From contig DAIDKA010000304.1 in assembly GCA_027451085.1 (NCBI GenBank), positions 1-5,308 of the forward strand: a DNA stretch of 5,308 nt, given 5' to 3'. Of this stretch, positions 1 through 5,308 are shown piece by piece (the stretch's first letter is position 1; the number at the start of each line of letters is the position of its first letter). The notes below the pieces were generated by a model, which was not told where the DNA came from, did no database searches, and worked only from the letters and a program-made list of their open reading frames with translations. The DNA is from Gammaproteobacteria bacterium. Its GTDB lineage: Bacteria; Pseudomonadota; Gammaproteobacteria; Steroidobacterales; Steroidobacteraceae. Position numbers and translations under genes: made by a program.

Positions 1-241
1 TGAAACGGAACGAGCCGGTCAGCTCGCTCAGTGTCTTCTGGTCGGCTTCGATGTTCATCAGGACATAGTGCGCCTTGTGGACCTTGGCGATGGGGAAAGC
101 CAGCTGGCGGCGGCCCCAGTCTTCCAGGCGGTGCACCTTGCCATTGCCGTTGGCGATCATCGACTTGTAACGTTCGACCATCGCCGGCACTTGTTCACTC
201 TGGTCCGGATGGACCAGGAACACGATCTCGTAATGCCTCAT
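1..241 (-). CDS. rpsF: 30S ribosomal protein S6, 3' end outside the window
   Basis: This gene encodes ribosomal protein S6, which binds 16S rRNA together with S18 on the platform of the small subunit. The first 80 codons are present and the gene continues past the left edge. The visible protein begins MRHYEIVFLVHPDQSEQVP, the typical S6 opening strand and helix. It later carries the family signature GRRQLAFPIAKVHKAHYVL (residues 43-61), which includes the basic residues of the RNA-contacting face. The start ATG at 241-239 is preceded six bases upstream by a perfect AAGGAG. The gene follows rlmB on the same strand after a 91-base gap containing a hairpin. In related genomes rpsR and rplI follow, but they are not visible here. 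The S6 identity is very secure. The C-terminal tail, which RimK modifies with glutamates in E. coli, cannot be seen. Confidence 0.97.
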   Translation of the reverse strand, partial: MRHYEIVFLVHPDQSEQVPAMVERYKSMIANGNGKVHRLEDWGRRQLAFPIAKVHKAHYVLMNIEADQKTLSELTGSFRF

Positions 242-247
242 TGGTTG

Positions 248-253
248 CTCCTT
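248..253 (-). promoter_or_regulatory. Shine-Dalgarno site of rpsF
   Basis: The minus strand reads AAGGAG, then CAACCA, then ATG. This is a full-strength ribosome binding site at ideal spacing and it fixes the rpsF start at 241. It lies 11 bases after the leader hairpin, so anything bound to that hairpin could affect ribosome access. Confidence 0.85.
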
Positions 254-264
254 GCGGATATAAA

Positions 265-294
265 GCCACCCGGCAGGCAGTGAGCCGGTGTGGC
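265..294 (-). promoter_or_regulatory. Hairpin in the rpsF leader, candidate S6:S18 autoregulatory element or attenuator
   Basis: On the minus strand GCCAC (294-290), a bulged A (289) and CCGGC (288-284) pair with GCCGG (274-270) and GTGGC (269-265) around a nine-base loop. This gives ten GC-rich pairs with one bulge. It is followed by TTTATAT, a weak T-tract, and then the rpsF ribosome binding site. Many bacteria control rpsF through a leader hairpin bound by the S6:S18 complex, in which a CCG triplet is recognised. A CCG lies next to the bulge here, but it is drawn as paired rather than bulged, so the match is only suggestive. The alternative is an inefficient intrinsic terminator behind rlmB that lets some transcription through. 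The structure is seen directly; its role is inferred. Confidence 0.5.
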
Positions 295-332
295 AAGGGG
301 GCGCGAATGGTACTGGATCGGGCGAGCGGCCG

Positions 333-1082
333 CTACTTTTTCCTCGCCATGCGCTGCCGCACGGCCTCGTACAGCAGCATGCCGGCAGCGACCGACACGT
401 TCAGGCTTTCCACCGCCCCCAGCTGGGGCAATCTGACCATGTGGTCACAGGTCTGACGGGTCAGCTGCCGCAGGCCGCTGCCTTCGGCTCCCAGGACCAG
501 GACAGTGCCCCCGGTGAGGTCCGCCTCGTGGGCATATTTCACCCCCTCGGCGTCCGCTCCGGTCACCCACAACCCCGCCTCCTGCAACAGCTTCAGGGTC
601 CGCACCAGGTTGGTGACCGTCACCAGCGGCACGGTCTCGGCCGCCCCCGCCGCCACCTTGCGCACCACGGGGGTCAGGTTGGCCGCCCGATCCCTGGGTA
701 CGATCACGGCCAGCGCCCCGCAAGCATCGGCGGTACGCAGACAGGCCCCCAGGTTGTGGGGGTCCTGCACCCCGTCCAGCGCCAGTATCAGGGGCTGAGC
801 AGCCGTTTCCAGCGCAACCAGCAGGTCGTCCTCCGACCAGGGCGGCAGGGGAACCACCTCCGCGGCCACACCCTGGTGGGCCACGTCCCCCAGCGCCTTC
901 TGCAACGCCTGGGTGTCGACGCGCTGCACGGGTTTGCCATGCTGATTTGCCAGGGCCTCGATGACGCGCACGCGGGCGTCCTCGCGGCGCTCGGCCAGGC
1001 GGACGTTCAGCACCCGCTCGGGATGCCGCCCCAGCAGCGCCCGCACCGCGTGCAGGCCGTAGATCAGCTCGGTCGCACTCAT
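333..1082 (-). CDS. rlmB: 23S rRNA (guanosine(2251)-2'-O)-methyltransferase RlmB
   Basis: This SPOUT-class enzyme uses S-adenosylmethionine to methylate the 2'-hydroxyl of G2251 in the peptidyl-transferase P loop of 23S rRNA. The protein has 249 residues, close to the 243 of E. coli RlmB. Residues 4-80 form the small N-terminal substrate-binding domain, with the usual opening IYGLHAVRALL. The catalytic knot domain follows. Motif 1 is LDGVQDPHNLGACLRTADA (102-120), with N110 and catalytic R116. Motif 2 is LGAEGSGL (197-204), with E200. Motif 3 is VESLNVSVAAG (224-234). Just before motif 3 it has LPQLG where many homologues have IPM-x-G, a mild variation. The start ATG overlaps the rnr stop as ATGA, and only a weak AGAGG sits almost against it, so translation is probably coupled to rnr. 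The paralogue TrmH is less likely because the N-terminal domain, length and neighbours fit RlmB. Confidence 0.95.
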   Translation of the reverse strand: MSATELIYGLHAVRALLGRHPERVLNVRLAERREDARVRVIEALANQHGKPVQRVDTQALQKALGDVAHQGVAAEVVPLPPWSEDDLLVALETAAQPLILALDGVQDPHNLGACLRTADACGALAVIVPRDRAANLTPVVRKVAAGAAETVPLVTVTNLVRTLKLLQEAGLWVTGADAEGVKYAHEADLTGGTVLVLGAEGSGLRQLTRQTCDHMVRLPQLGAVESLNVSVAAGMLLYEAVRQRMARKK

Positions 1083-3172
1083 GCCTCTGGAACCAGTTCC
1101 AGGTCGATCAGCCCCTCGATGGGATTGACGGAGGTCACCAGCACCCGGATCTCGCTGCCGATGCGCAGCAGGCGCCCGCTGCGGCTGCCCCTCCAGGCAT
1201 GGCCGTGCTCCTCCATCAGGTAATCATCGTCACGCAGGTTGTCCAGGTGCAGCAGCCCGTCCACAGACAGGTCGAGCAGCTGCACAAAGCAGCCGAACTC
1301 CACCACCGTGGTGATCAGCCCGCGGAAGGTCTGGCCGATGCGATCCCGCAGGTAGGCGCACTTGAGGAAGCTCTCGACATACCGGTCGGATTCGTCCGCA
1401 CGCTTCTCCAGCCTGGACAGTTCCTCGCCCGAGCCTCCGAGCGCCTCCTCGCCATAGCGCACCCCGCTGCCGTCCTGTGCCTGCAGCAACGCCTTCAGCG
1501 TGCGATGGACCACGAGGTCCGGATAGCGGCGGATGGGCGAGGTGAAATGCGCGTAGTGCTCCAGGGCCAGACCGAAGTGGCCGATGTTGGTCGGCTGGTA
1601 GAGCGCCTGCGGCATGGAACGCACGATGAGCGATTCCACGAACGGCAGTTCCGCGCTCCCCTTGAGCCGGCGCGTGATGGCCTGGATGTCGCGCGGCGCG
1701 ACGTTTTCCGGAATCTGCGCCTCGATGCCCAGCACCGTGAGCGTGGACAGCAGCCGGTCGAGCTTCTCGTCCTCCGGCCGGCCATGGACGCGGTACAGCG
1801 TGGGGGTCTTCGACTTCAACAGTTCGCGTGCCACCGCCACGTTGGCGAGGATCATCATCTCCTCGATCAGCTTGTGGGCATCGTTACGGTCCTTGAGCTG
1901 CACACCATGGATGCGGCCGGCGTCATCGATGTCGAAGCCGGCCTCCGGTGCGTCGAAGTCCAGGGCGCCACGCGCCCGCCGCGCCTTGAGCAGCGCGCGG
2001 TAGACGTCCACCAGCGGCAGCAGGCGTTCCACGAGCCCGTTGAAGCGCGTCTGCGCCTGGATCTGCGCCCGCGCCTCCAGACCGTTCTGCAGCAGCGCGG
2101 CGTTCACCTGATCGTAGGTCAGCCGCGCGGCCGAACGCATCAACGCCGGATAGAACGTCGCGCGCTTCAACAACCCCGTGCGGCTGATGACCATGTCCGC
2201 CGCGAAGCACAGCCGGTCCACGTGCGGCGCGAGCGAACACAGGTGATCCGACAGCCCCGCCGGCAGCATCGGAATCACGCGCGTGGGGAAATACACCGAA
2301 GTGCCGCGCTTGACCGCCTCGTCATCCAAGGCCGTGCCCGGCCGCACGTACCAGCTCACATCGGCTATGGCCACGATCAGCCGGAATCCCTCCGCATGGG
2401 GTTCCGCATAGACCGCGTCATCGAAGTCACGCGCCGTCTCGCCATCGATGGTGACCAGCGGTATGTCGCGCAGGTCGGTGCGGCGCGCCGCCTCGGCCGC
2501 ATCCACCTTGTCGCCGTAGGCCGCGGCCTCGCGCTCCACTTCGGCCGGGAAATCCGTGGGCAGCCCGAAACGCGCGATGGCCGACTCGGTCGCCATCTGC
2601 ACCGGCTGCTCCGGGTCCAGTTTGCGCTCGACCCGCGCGAACGGCGGCGAGGTCGTCGTGGCATGGCGGGTGATGCGGGCGATGACCCAGTCACCATTGC
2701 GGGCGCCATCGAGATCATTCAGCGAAGCAACACAGCGCAGCTGCATGCGCCTGTCGGCGGCCGTGATCGCCACCTGGCGGCCCAGGATCTCCACCGTCCC
2801 GAGGAAGGCATTGACGCCGCGCTCGATGACGGCCTCGAGCTCTCCCAGCCAGCGCTGGCTGTGATCGCGAGCCAGCTTCACGCGCACGCGGTCACCATGC
2901 ATCACCCCGCGCATCTGGCCGGGCGGCAGGAACACACTCTCGCGCAACCCATCGATGCGCACGAAGCCGTAGCCGGCGCGGTTTGCGCTGACCACCCCTT
3001 CGGCGGACTGGCCCGCGTGCAGACGCGTTGCGCCTTCAGCGGCTGTCTTGCCAGCCTTTGCGTCCTTGCGCGGACTGGAACGGGCCTTGCCGCCTCCATC
3101 CGCGCGGCCGGGGTGGCTGCCACTGGCGATCGCCTTGGGCGCGCCCCGTCTGCCGTACTGTCCTCTTCTCAT
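1079..3172 (-). CDS. rnr: Exoribonuclease R, compact form without HTH domain
   Basis: RNase R is a processive 3'-to-5' exoribonuclease of the RNase II family that unwinds and degrades structured RNA and acts in rRNA quality control. From the chosen ATG the protein has 697 residues, against 813 in E. coli. It has a basic low-complexity N-terminus (1-48) and a first cold-shock domain (about 57-110, with GVVSANRAGYGFVRIDG). A second cold-shock domain follows (about 120-185). The RNB catalytic domain (about 230-560) contains IDGETARDFDDAVYAE, with the four metal-binding aspartates D243, D249, D251 and D252, and HFTSPIRRYPDLVVHR at 542-557. A C-terminal S1 domain spans about 612-693. Both the N-terminal helix-turn-helix and the lysine-rich C-terminal tail of E. 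coli RNase R are missing. Reading further upstream in frame to 3304 would run into the tRNA gene. RNase II is an alternative name on length, but the rlmB linkage and the S1 and RNB motifs favour RNase R. Confidence 0.93.
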   Translation of the reverse strand: MRRGQYGRRGAPKAIASGSHPGRADGGGKARSSPRKDAKAGKTAAEGATRLHAGQSAEGVVSANRAGYGFVRIDGLRESVFLPPGQMRGVMHGDRVRVKLARDHSQRWLGELEAVIERGVNAFLGTVEILGRQVAITAADRRMQLRCVASLNDLDGARNGDWVIARITRHATTTSPPFARVERKLDPEQPVQMATESAIARFGLPTDFPAEVEREAAAYGDKVDAAEAARRTDLRDIPLVTIDGETARDFDDAVYAEPHAEGFRLIVAIADVSWYVRPGTALDDEAVKRGTSVYFPTRVIPMLPAGLSDHLCSLAPHVDRLCFAADMVISRTGLLKRATFYPALMRSAARLTYDQVNAALLQNGLEARAQIQAQTRFNGLVERLLPLVDVYRALLKARRARGALDFDAPEAGFDIDDAGRIHGVQLKDRNDAHKLIEEMMILANVAVARELLKSKTPTLYRVHGRPEDEKLDRLLSTLTVLGIEAQIPENVAPRDIQAITRRLKGSAELPFVESLIVRSMPQALYQPTNIGHFGLALEHYAHFTSPIRRYPDLVVHRTLKALLQAQDGSGVRYGEEALGGSGEELSRLEKRADESDRYVESFLKCAYLRDRIGQTFRGLITTVVEFGCFVQLLDLSVDGLLHLDNLRDDDYLMEEHGHAWRGSRSGRLLRIGSEIRVLVTSVNPIEGLIDLELVPEA

Positions 3173-3175
3173 AAA

Positions 3176-3181
3176 CCTCTC
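3176..3181 (-). promoter_or_regulatory. Shine-Dalgarno site of rnr
   Basis: The minus strand reads GAGAGG, then TTT, then ATG (3172-3170). The spacing of three bases is shorter than usual. It is nevertheless the only purine-rich match ahead of any in-frame start outside the tRNA gene, so it supports the ATG at 3172. An in-frame TTG at 3199-3197 has no comparable site. Confidence 0.55.
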
Positions 3182-3199
3182 AATAAATTCTGTGCTCAA

Positions 3200-3228
3200 T
3201 TGACAGCGCCCGCACCCATGCGTAAATT
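3200..3228 (+). promoter_or_regulatory. Sigma70 promoter of the tRNA-Leu gene with GC-rich discriminator
   Basis: A perfect -35 TTGACA (3200-3205) is followed by exactly 17 bases and TAAATT (3223-3228), which matches the -10 consensus TATAAT at four of six positions including T1, A2 and T6. The bases after the -10 are GCGCGCC, the GC-rich discriminator typical of stable-RNA promoters controlled by ppGpp and DksA. Transcription should start near 3235 and give a leader of about 42 bases before the mature tRNA, to be removed by RNase P. The promoter lies inside the 5' region of the divergent rnr gene. Confidence 0.75.
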
Positions 3229-3276
3229 GCGCGCCTCCCGCAGGGCCAACAGCCCGCTGGATGTTCAGCTTCCCAA

Positions 3277-3361
<85 letters not shown>

Positions 3362-3363
3362 GA

Positions 3364-3380
3364 ACGCCATTTCAAGGCGT
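3364..3380 (+). other. Small hairpin directly behind the tRNA-Leu
   Basis: ACGCC (3364-3368) pairs with GGCGT (3376-3380) around the seven-base loop ATTTCAA, starting two bases after the tRNA CCA. It has no T-tract, so it is not a terminator by itself. A trailer hairpin here could mark where endonucleases and 3' exonucleases trim the tRNA precursor. That role is inferred. Confidence 0.4.
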
Positions 3381-3404
3381 CCGAGCACCAGTGGAAGTTA
3401 GCAT

Positions 3405-3430
3405 AACCCCATTGATTTTTCAGGGGTTTT
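3405..3430 (+). terminator. Probable intrinsic terminator of the tRNA-Leu transcript
   Basis: AACCCC (3405-3410) pairs with GGGGTT (3423-3428), and the run TTTT (3427-3430) follows the G-rich arm. The twelve-base loop could tighten by an extra TG/CA pairing across a two-base bulge. The stem is short and the T-tract is brief, so termination may be incomplete. On the minus strand the hairpin is followed by ATGC rather than T residues, so it should work only for rightward transcription. Confidence 0.5.
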
Positions 3431-3440
3431 AATCCAAGGC

Positions 3441-3481
3441 GGCCTGGCACTGCTGCCATCGTGCTGCAAGTGCCCTAGGCC
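3441..3481. repeat. Imperfect inverted repeat in the tRNA-Leu / dioxygenase intergenic region
   Basis: GGCCT (3441-3445) pairs with AGGCC (3477-3481), and GGCACT (3446-3451) pairs with AGTGCC (3469-3474), with C3475 and T3476 bulged. That is eleven pairs around a 17-base loop. It follows the tRNA terminator closely and sits between two converging transcripts. Neither strand has a T-tract after it. It could act as a transcript-end stabiliser for either side, or be a member of a dispersed palindromic repeat family. The window alone cannot tell which. Confidence 0.4.
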
Positions 3482-3578
3482 GGGCTGAGCCTCCGCCACG
3501 CCACCGACCACACCAGTGTGGCGAACGCGATGATGCGCACCCGGCTGTACCGTTCCGCCAGCCGCGATATCCCACCGA

Positions 3579-3599
3579 CGGCTGCGTCGCGGCTGCGTC
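3579..3599. repeat. Two-copy 11-base tandem repeat
   Basis: CGGCTGCGTC occurs at 3579-3588 and again at 3590-3599 with one base between, a period of 11. It lies in non-coding DNA downstream of the dioxygenase. An 11-base period puts both copies on the same face of the helix, but two copies are too few to argue for a binding site. Confidence 0.45.
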
Positions 3600-3650
3600 A
3601 CCCGGTTTTGCCGTCATGTCTTTTGCTTTTTGTGGAACAGGCGCGGGAAA

Positions 3651-5099
3651 TCAGGTTCGTGTGTAGTTGAAACGTCCACTGCGCAGCGTGGCCTCCGGCA
3701 CCCAGGTGCCGTGGAACGTGGAACGTACGCGCACCGGCAGACTCAGCGTGGCAACCGGCCCGGCCGCCACGTTGCGCGCGTCCAGGATCACAAGGTCGCT
3801 GCGATTGTGTGGAATCCTCGACACGGGCACCAGCAGCCAGCCATCACCTTCGGGGCTGTCCGGCGCACGCGGCGCGAACTGTGCCTCCTGCACGCCATTG
3901 GCAGGCCCCGGCATCCACACTGCGAGCGCCCCGGTCTCCGGGTCCACGTGACCGATGCCGCTGGAGCCATCCGGGCCGCGGTTGCAGATCACATAGCCAT
4001 GACGGTACGGGCGGCCCTGGTAGCGATCATCGGTGCGCGGCATCTCGCACGGATCACCCATGATCCGGCGCATCCCGATCTGTCCGTCAGTCGACTCGAG
4101 GTCGAAGCTCATGCGGGTCAGGAACGGCGGCACGGCGGCGGTGCACTCCCCTGCCGGGGTCGGAAAGAACGGAAAGCAGTTGCCGTGATAGAAGCACAGG
4201 TCCAGGTGGACTTTCGAGCCGTCGCGGAACGCGTTCATCATGTGTCCGGCGCTCGCGGCCGGGCCCTTGAACCAGCGGATGTCCTGCGCCACGCCGTACC
4301 TGGGCACGAGTGCCACGTGGATCTGCTTGTCAGGGTGCCACTGGTAGTACGGCCCTCCGGCCTTCACCACGTCGAGGTCGGTGATCAGCGGAAAGAACGG
4401 GATCACCACCCACTCGTCGGTGATGGCGAAGTCGTGGACGCAGGCCGCATAGGGCATCTGGAACCAGACCTTGTTCACCAGTTTGCGGTCCGGGCCGAAC
4501 ACGTAGAAGGCGATGTCCCGGGTGGCGTCGCCGCGCGCCTGGTAGGAGAACGTCAGCAGTTCATCCGTCACCGGATCAACCTTCGGATGCGCCGTCAGGC
4601 TCACCGCGTCGACGGCGCCGCCGATATCGTCCCGGCCGATCGTCGCCAGCGTCTGTGGATCCATGCGGTACGGCAGGTCATCCTCTTTCAGGGCATACAG
4701 GTGACCGGCGTGGAACAGCGCGGTGGTGTTGGCTGTGCCCAGGTGAACCCCGGCAACGCCGGGATCCACTGTGTAGCGGTTGCGGTAGCGGCCGAACAGC
4801 CCACGCCGCGCTGCTTTCTGGCGCTTGTAACGCTCCGTGTGGACCCAGCGGCTGGTGTAGTCCACCTGGTTGTCCTTGAAACGGAACAGGTGGATCATGC
4901 CCTCGCCGTCGATGAAGATGTCGTCGCTGCGGCCCGAGGGGTACTGCCGGTCGGCGCCCACCTTGTAGAGCGCGCCTTCCAGGCCGGCCGGGATTTCCCC
5001 CTGCACCAGCTCCAGCCCGCGGATTTCGCACTCCGTGCGCATGGGATCGCCCCAGCCCTGGTACAGCTCGATTTCCGGAAACCTTACAGGCTCGACCAT
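3651..5099 (-). CDS. Carotenoid-oxygenase-family dioxygenase, probably lignostilbene alpha,beta-dioxygenase type
   Basis: Enzymes of this Fe(II) family use O2 to split a carbon-carbon double bond of a carotenoid, apocarotenoid or stilbene into two carbonyl products. The protein has 482 residues, full length for the family. The four iron ligands of the seven-bladed propeller are visible: H171 (LTAHPKVDP), H222 (VHDFAIT), H286 (GHMMNAFRDG) and H463 (FHGTWVP). Second-shell glutamates appear as E139 (LKEDDLPYRMDP), E352 (CEMPRTDDRYQGRPYRHGY) and E405 (QEAQFAPR). Y105 and K138 fall at the spacing of the Tyr/Lys pair that holds the 4-hydroxyl of the substrate in stilbene-cleaving members such as NOV1. 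This favours hydroxystilbenes over carotenoids, by inference. No signal peptide is seen, so it is probably cytosolic. The start at 5099 is chosen because GAGGAG precedes it. It follows a hydrolase gene by 26 bases, probably in one operon. Family assignment is secure; substrate is not. Confidence 0.92.
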   Translation of the reverse strand: MVEPVRFPEIELYQGWGDPMRTECEIRGLELVQGEIPAGLEGALYKVGADRQYPSGRSDDIFIDGEGMIHLFRFKDNQVDYTSRWVHTERYKRQKAARRGLFGRYRNRYTVDPGVAGVHLGTANTTALFHAGHLYALKEDDLPYRMDPQTLATIGRDDIGGAVDAVSLTAHPKVDPVTDELLTFSYQARGDATRDIAFYVFGPDRKLVNKVWFQMPYAACVHDFAITDEWVVIPFFPLITDLDVVKAGGPYYQWHPDKQIHVALVPRYGVAQDIRWFKGPAASAGHMMNAFRDGSKVHLDLCFYHGNCFPFFPTPAGECTAAVPPFLTRMSFDLESTDGQIGMRRIMGDPCEMPRTDDRYQGRPYRHGYVICNRGPDGSSGIGHVDPETGALAVWMPGPANGVQEAQFAPRAPDSPEGDGWLLVPVSRIPHNRSDLVILDARNVAAGPVATLSLPVRVRSTFHGTWVPEATLRSGRFNYTRT

Positions 5100-5105
5100 G
5101 ATGGG

Positions 5106-5111
5106 CTCCTC
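5106..5111 (-). promoter_or_regulatory. Shine-Dalgarno site of the dioxygenase gene
   Basis: The minus strand reads GAGGAG, then CCCATC, then ATG at 5099-5097. This strong site with six-base spacing fixes the start. It rules out the longer in-frame reading from 5273, whose extra residues overlap the upstream gene and resemble no family member. Confidence 0.8.
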
Positions 5112-5125
5112 AGGTATGCGGCGCT

Positions 5126-5308
5126 TCAGTCCTTCAAACCCGTCGTTGCAACAAACTCGCGCACCAGCGGTCCCAGCGCATCCAGCGGCGTGCCGATGGC
5201 CTGCGCGGGAGACAGGTGGTTGTGGCGGGCCAGCCGGTACAGCGGCGCAAAGCCTTTGCCGGCCTCGTGCCACCGCGCCACCAGCAGCGCCGCCTGCTGC
5301 TGGAAGTC
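5126..5308 (-). CDS. C-terminal end of a probable alpha/beta-hydrolase (esterase-like), 5' end outside the window
   Basis: An open frame enters from the right edge and ends in TGA at 5128-5126, giving the last 60 residues of a protein. It contains AALLVARWHEAGKGFAPLYR, then LARHNHLSPAQAIGTPLDAL, then a closing helix LGPLVREFVATTG. The HNHLS-x-x-x-A-x-GTP-x-DALG pattern resembles the catalytic-histidine segment of carboxylesterase-like alpha/beta-hydrolases, where a 'GHNHLS' turn supplies the histidine (H29 or, more likely, H31 of this fragment) and the last helix packs against the core. The nucleophile and acid are outside the window, so function cannot be confirmed. It lies 26 bases upstream of the dioxygenase on the same strand, with no terminator between them, which indicates cotranscription. 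Such a hydrolase might release or process phenolic esters next to the dioxygenase, but that is inference. Confidence 0.6.
   Translation of the reverse strand, partial: DFQQQAALLVARWHEAGKGFAPLYRLARHNHLSPAQAIGTPLDALGPLVREFVATTGLKD

Larger units (their letters stand above)
3362..3650. other. Convergent intergenic region without a convincing gene
   Basis: The 289 bases between the tRNA-Leu 3' end and the dioxygenase stop codon contain short open frames on the minus strand (for example 3398-3601), but none has a good ribosome binding site or a recognisable protein. The region does hold stacked inverted repeats at 3364-3380, 3405-3428 and 3441-3481, and a perfect 14-base palindrome CCACAC-CA-GTGTGG at 3508-3521. 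An 11-base tandem duplication of CGGCTGCGTC lies at 3579-3599. No clear terminator is visible for the dioxygenase transcript, whose downstream sequence is A-rich on the coding strand (AAAAAGCAAAAG). Confidence 0.6.

Noticed and set aside
306..335. Possible rpsF promoter with a -10 TACCAT (312-307, minus strand) followed by a GC-rich discriminator.
   Set aside because: No acceptable -35 lies 16-18 bases upstream (TAGCGG at best), and read-through from rnr-rlmB may be enough. It is too weak to list as a feature.
3398..3617. Two overlapping minus-strand frames of 62-67 codons in the tRNA/dioxygenase gap.
   Set aside because: They have no clear ribosome binding site and no recognisable motif, and one covers the terminator and inverted repeats. 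They are better explained as chance frames.
5100..5273. Possible 58-residue extension of the dioxygenase to an ATG at 5273.
   Set aside because: It overlaps the hydrolase reading frame in another phase and looks like out-of-frame sequence. A strong GAGGAG marks the start at 5099 instead.

Overview
The window is GC-rich bacterial DNA and looks gammaproteobacterial. Three genes on the minus strand read rnr, rlmB, rpsF, the order seen in Pseudomonas-like and related gammaproteobacteria ahead of rpsR-rplI-dnaB. The species cannot be fixed from this sequence. A lignostilbene-dioxygenase-like gene beside the housekeeping block would suit an environmental, aromatic-degrading organism, but that is inference.

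Layout from left to right. Positions 1-241 hold the first 80 codons of rpsF (ribosomal protein S6, minus strand), which runs off the left edge. Its leader (242-332) contains a strong 10-bp hairpin. Positions 333-1082 are rlmB (23S rRNA 2'-O-methyltransferase), and 1079-3172 are rnr (exoribonuclease R). The last two overlap by four bases (ATGA). Positions 3173-3276 are a divergent promoter region. A near-consensus sigma70 promoter (TTGACA, 17 bases, TAAATT, then a GC-rich discriminator) points right into a tRNA-Leu(CAG) gene at 3277-3361 that encodes its own CCA. Positions 3362-3650 have no convincing gene but hold several inverted repeats, one of them a plausible terminator for the tRNA. Positions 3651-5099 are a complete carotenoid-oxygenase-superfamily gene on the minus strand. 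Positions 5126-5308 are the C-terminal end of an upstream gene on the same strand, probably an alpha/beta-hydrolase.

Functionally the left part is translation and RNA-maintenance machinery: RNase R degrades structured RNA, RlmB methylates 23S rRNA, and S6 is a 30S protein. The right part is a small catabolic operon: a putative esterase or hydrolase, then a nonheme-iron dioxygenase that keeps all four iron-binding histidines and the Tyr/Lys pair associated with 4-hydroxystilbene substrates. The tRNA-Leu separates the two. Nothing here is clearly a new kind of system. The most useful leads are the predicted stilbene-cleaving specificity, an RNase R that lacks its usual N-terminal helix-turn-helix and C-terminal basic tail, and the structured rpsF leader.
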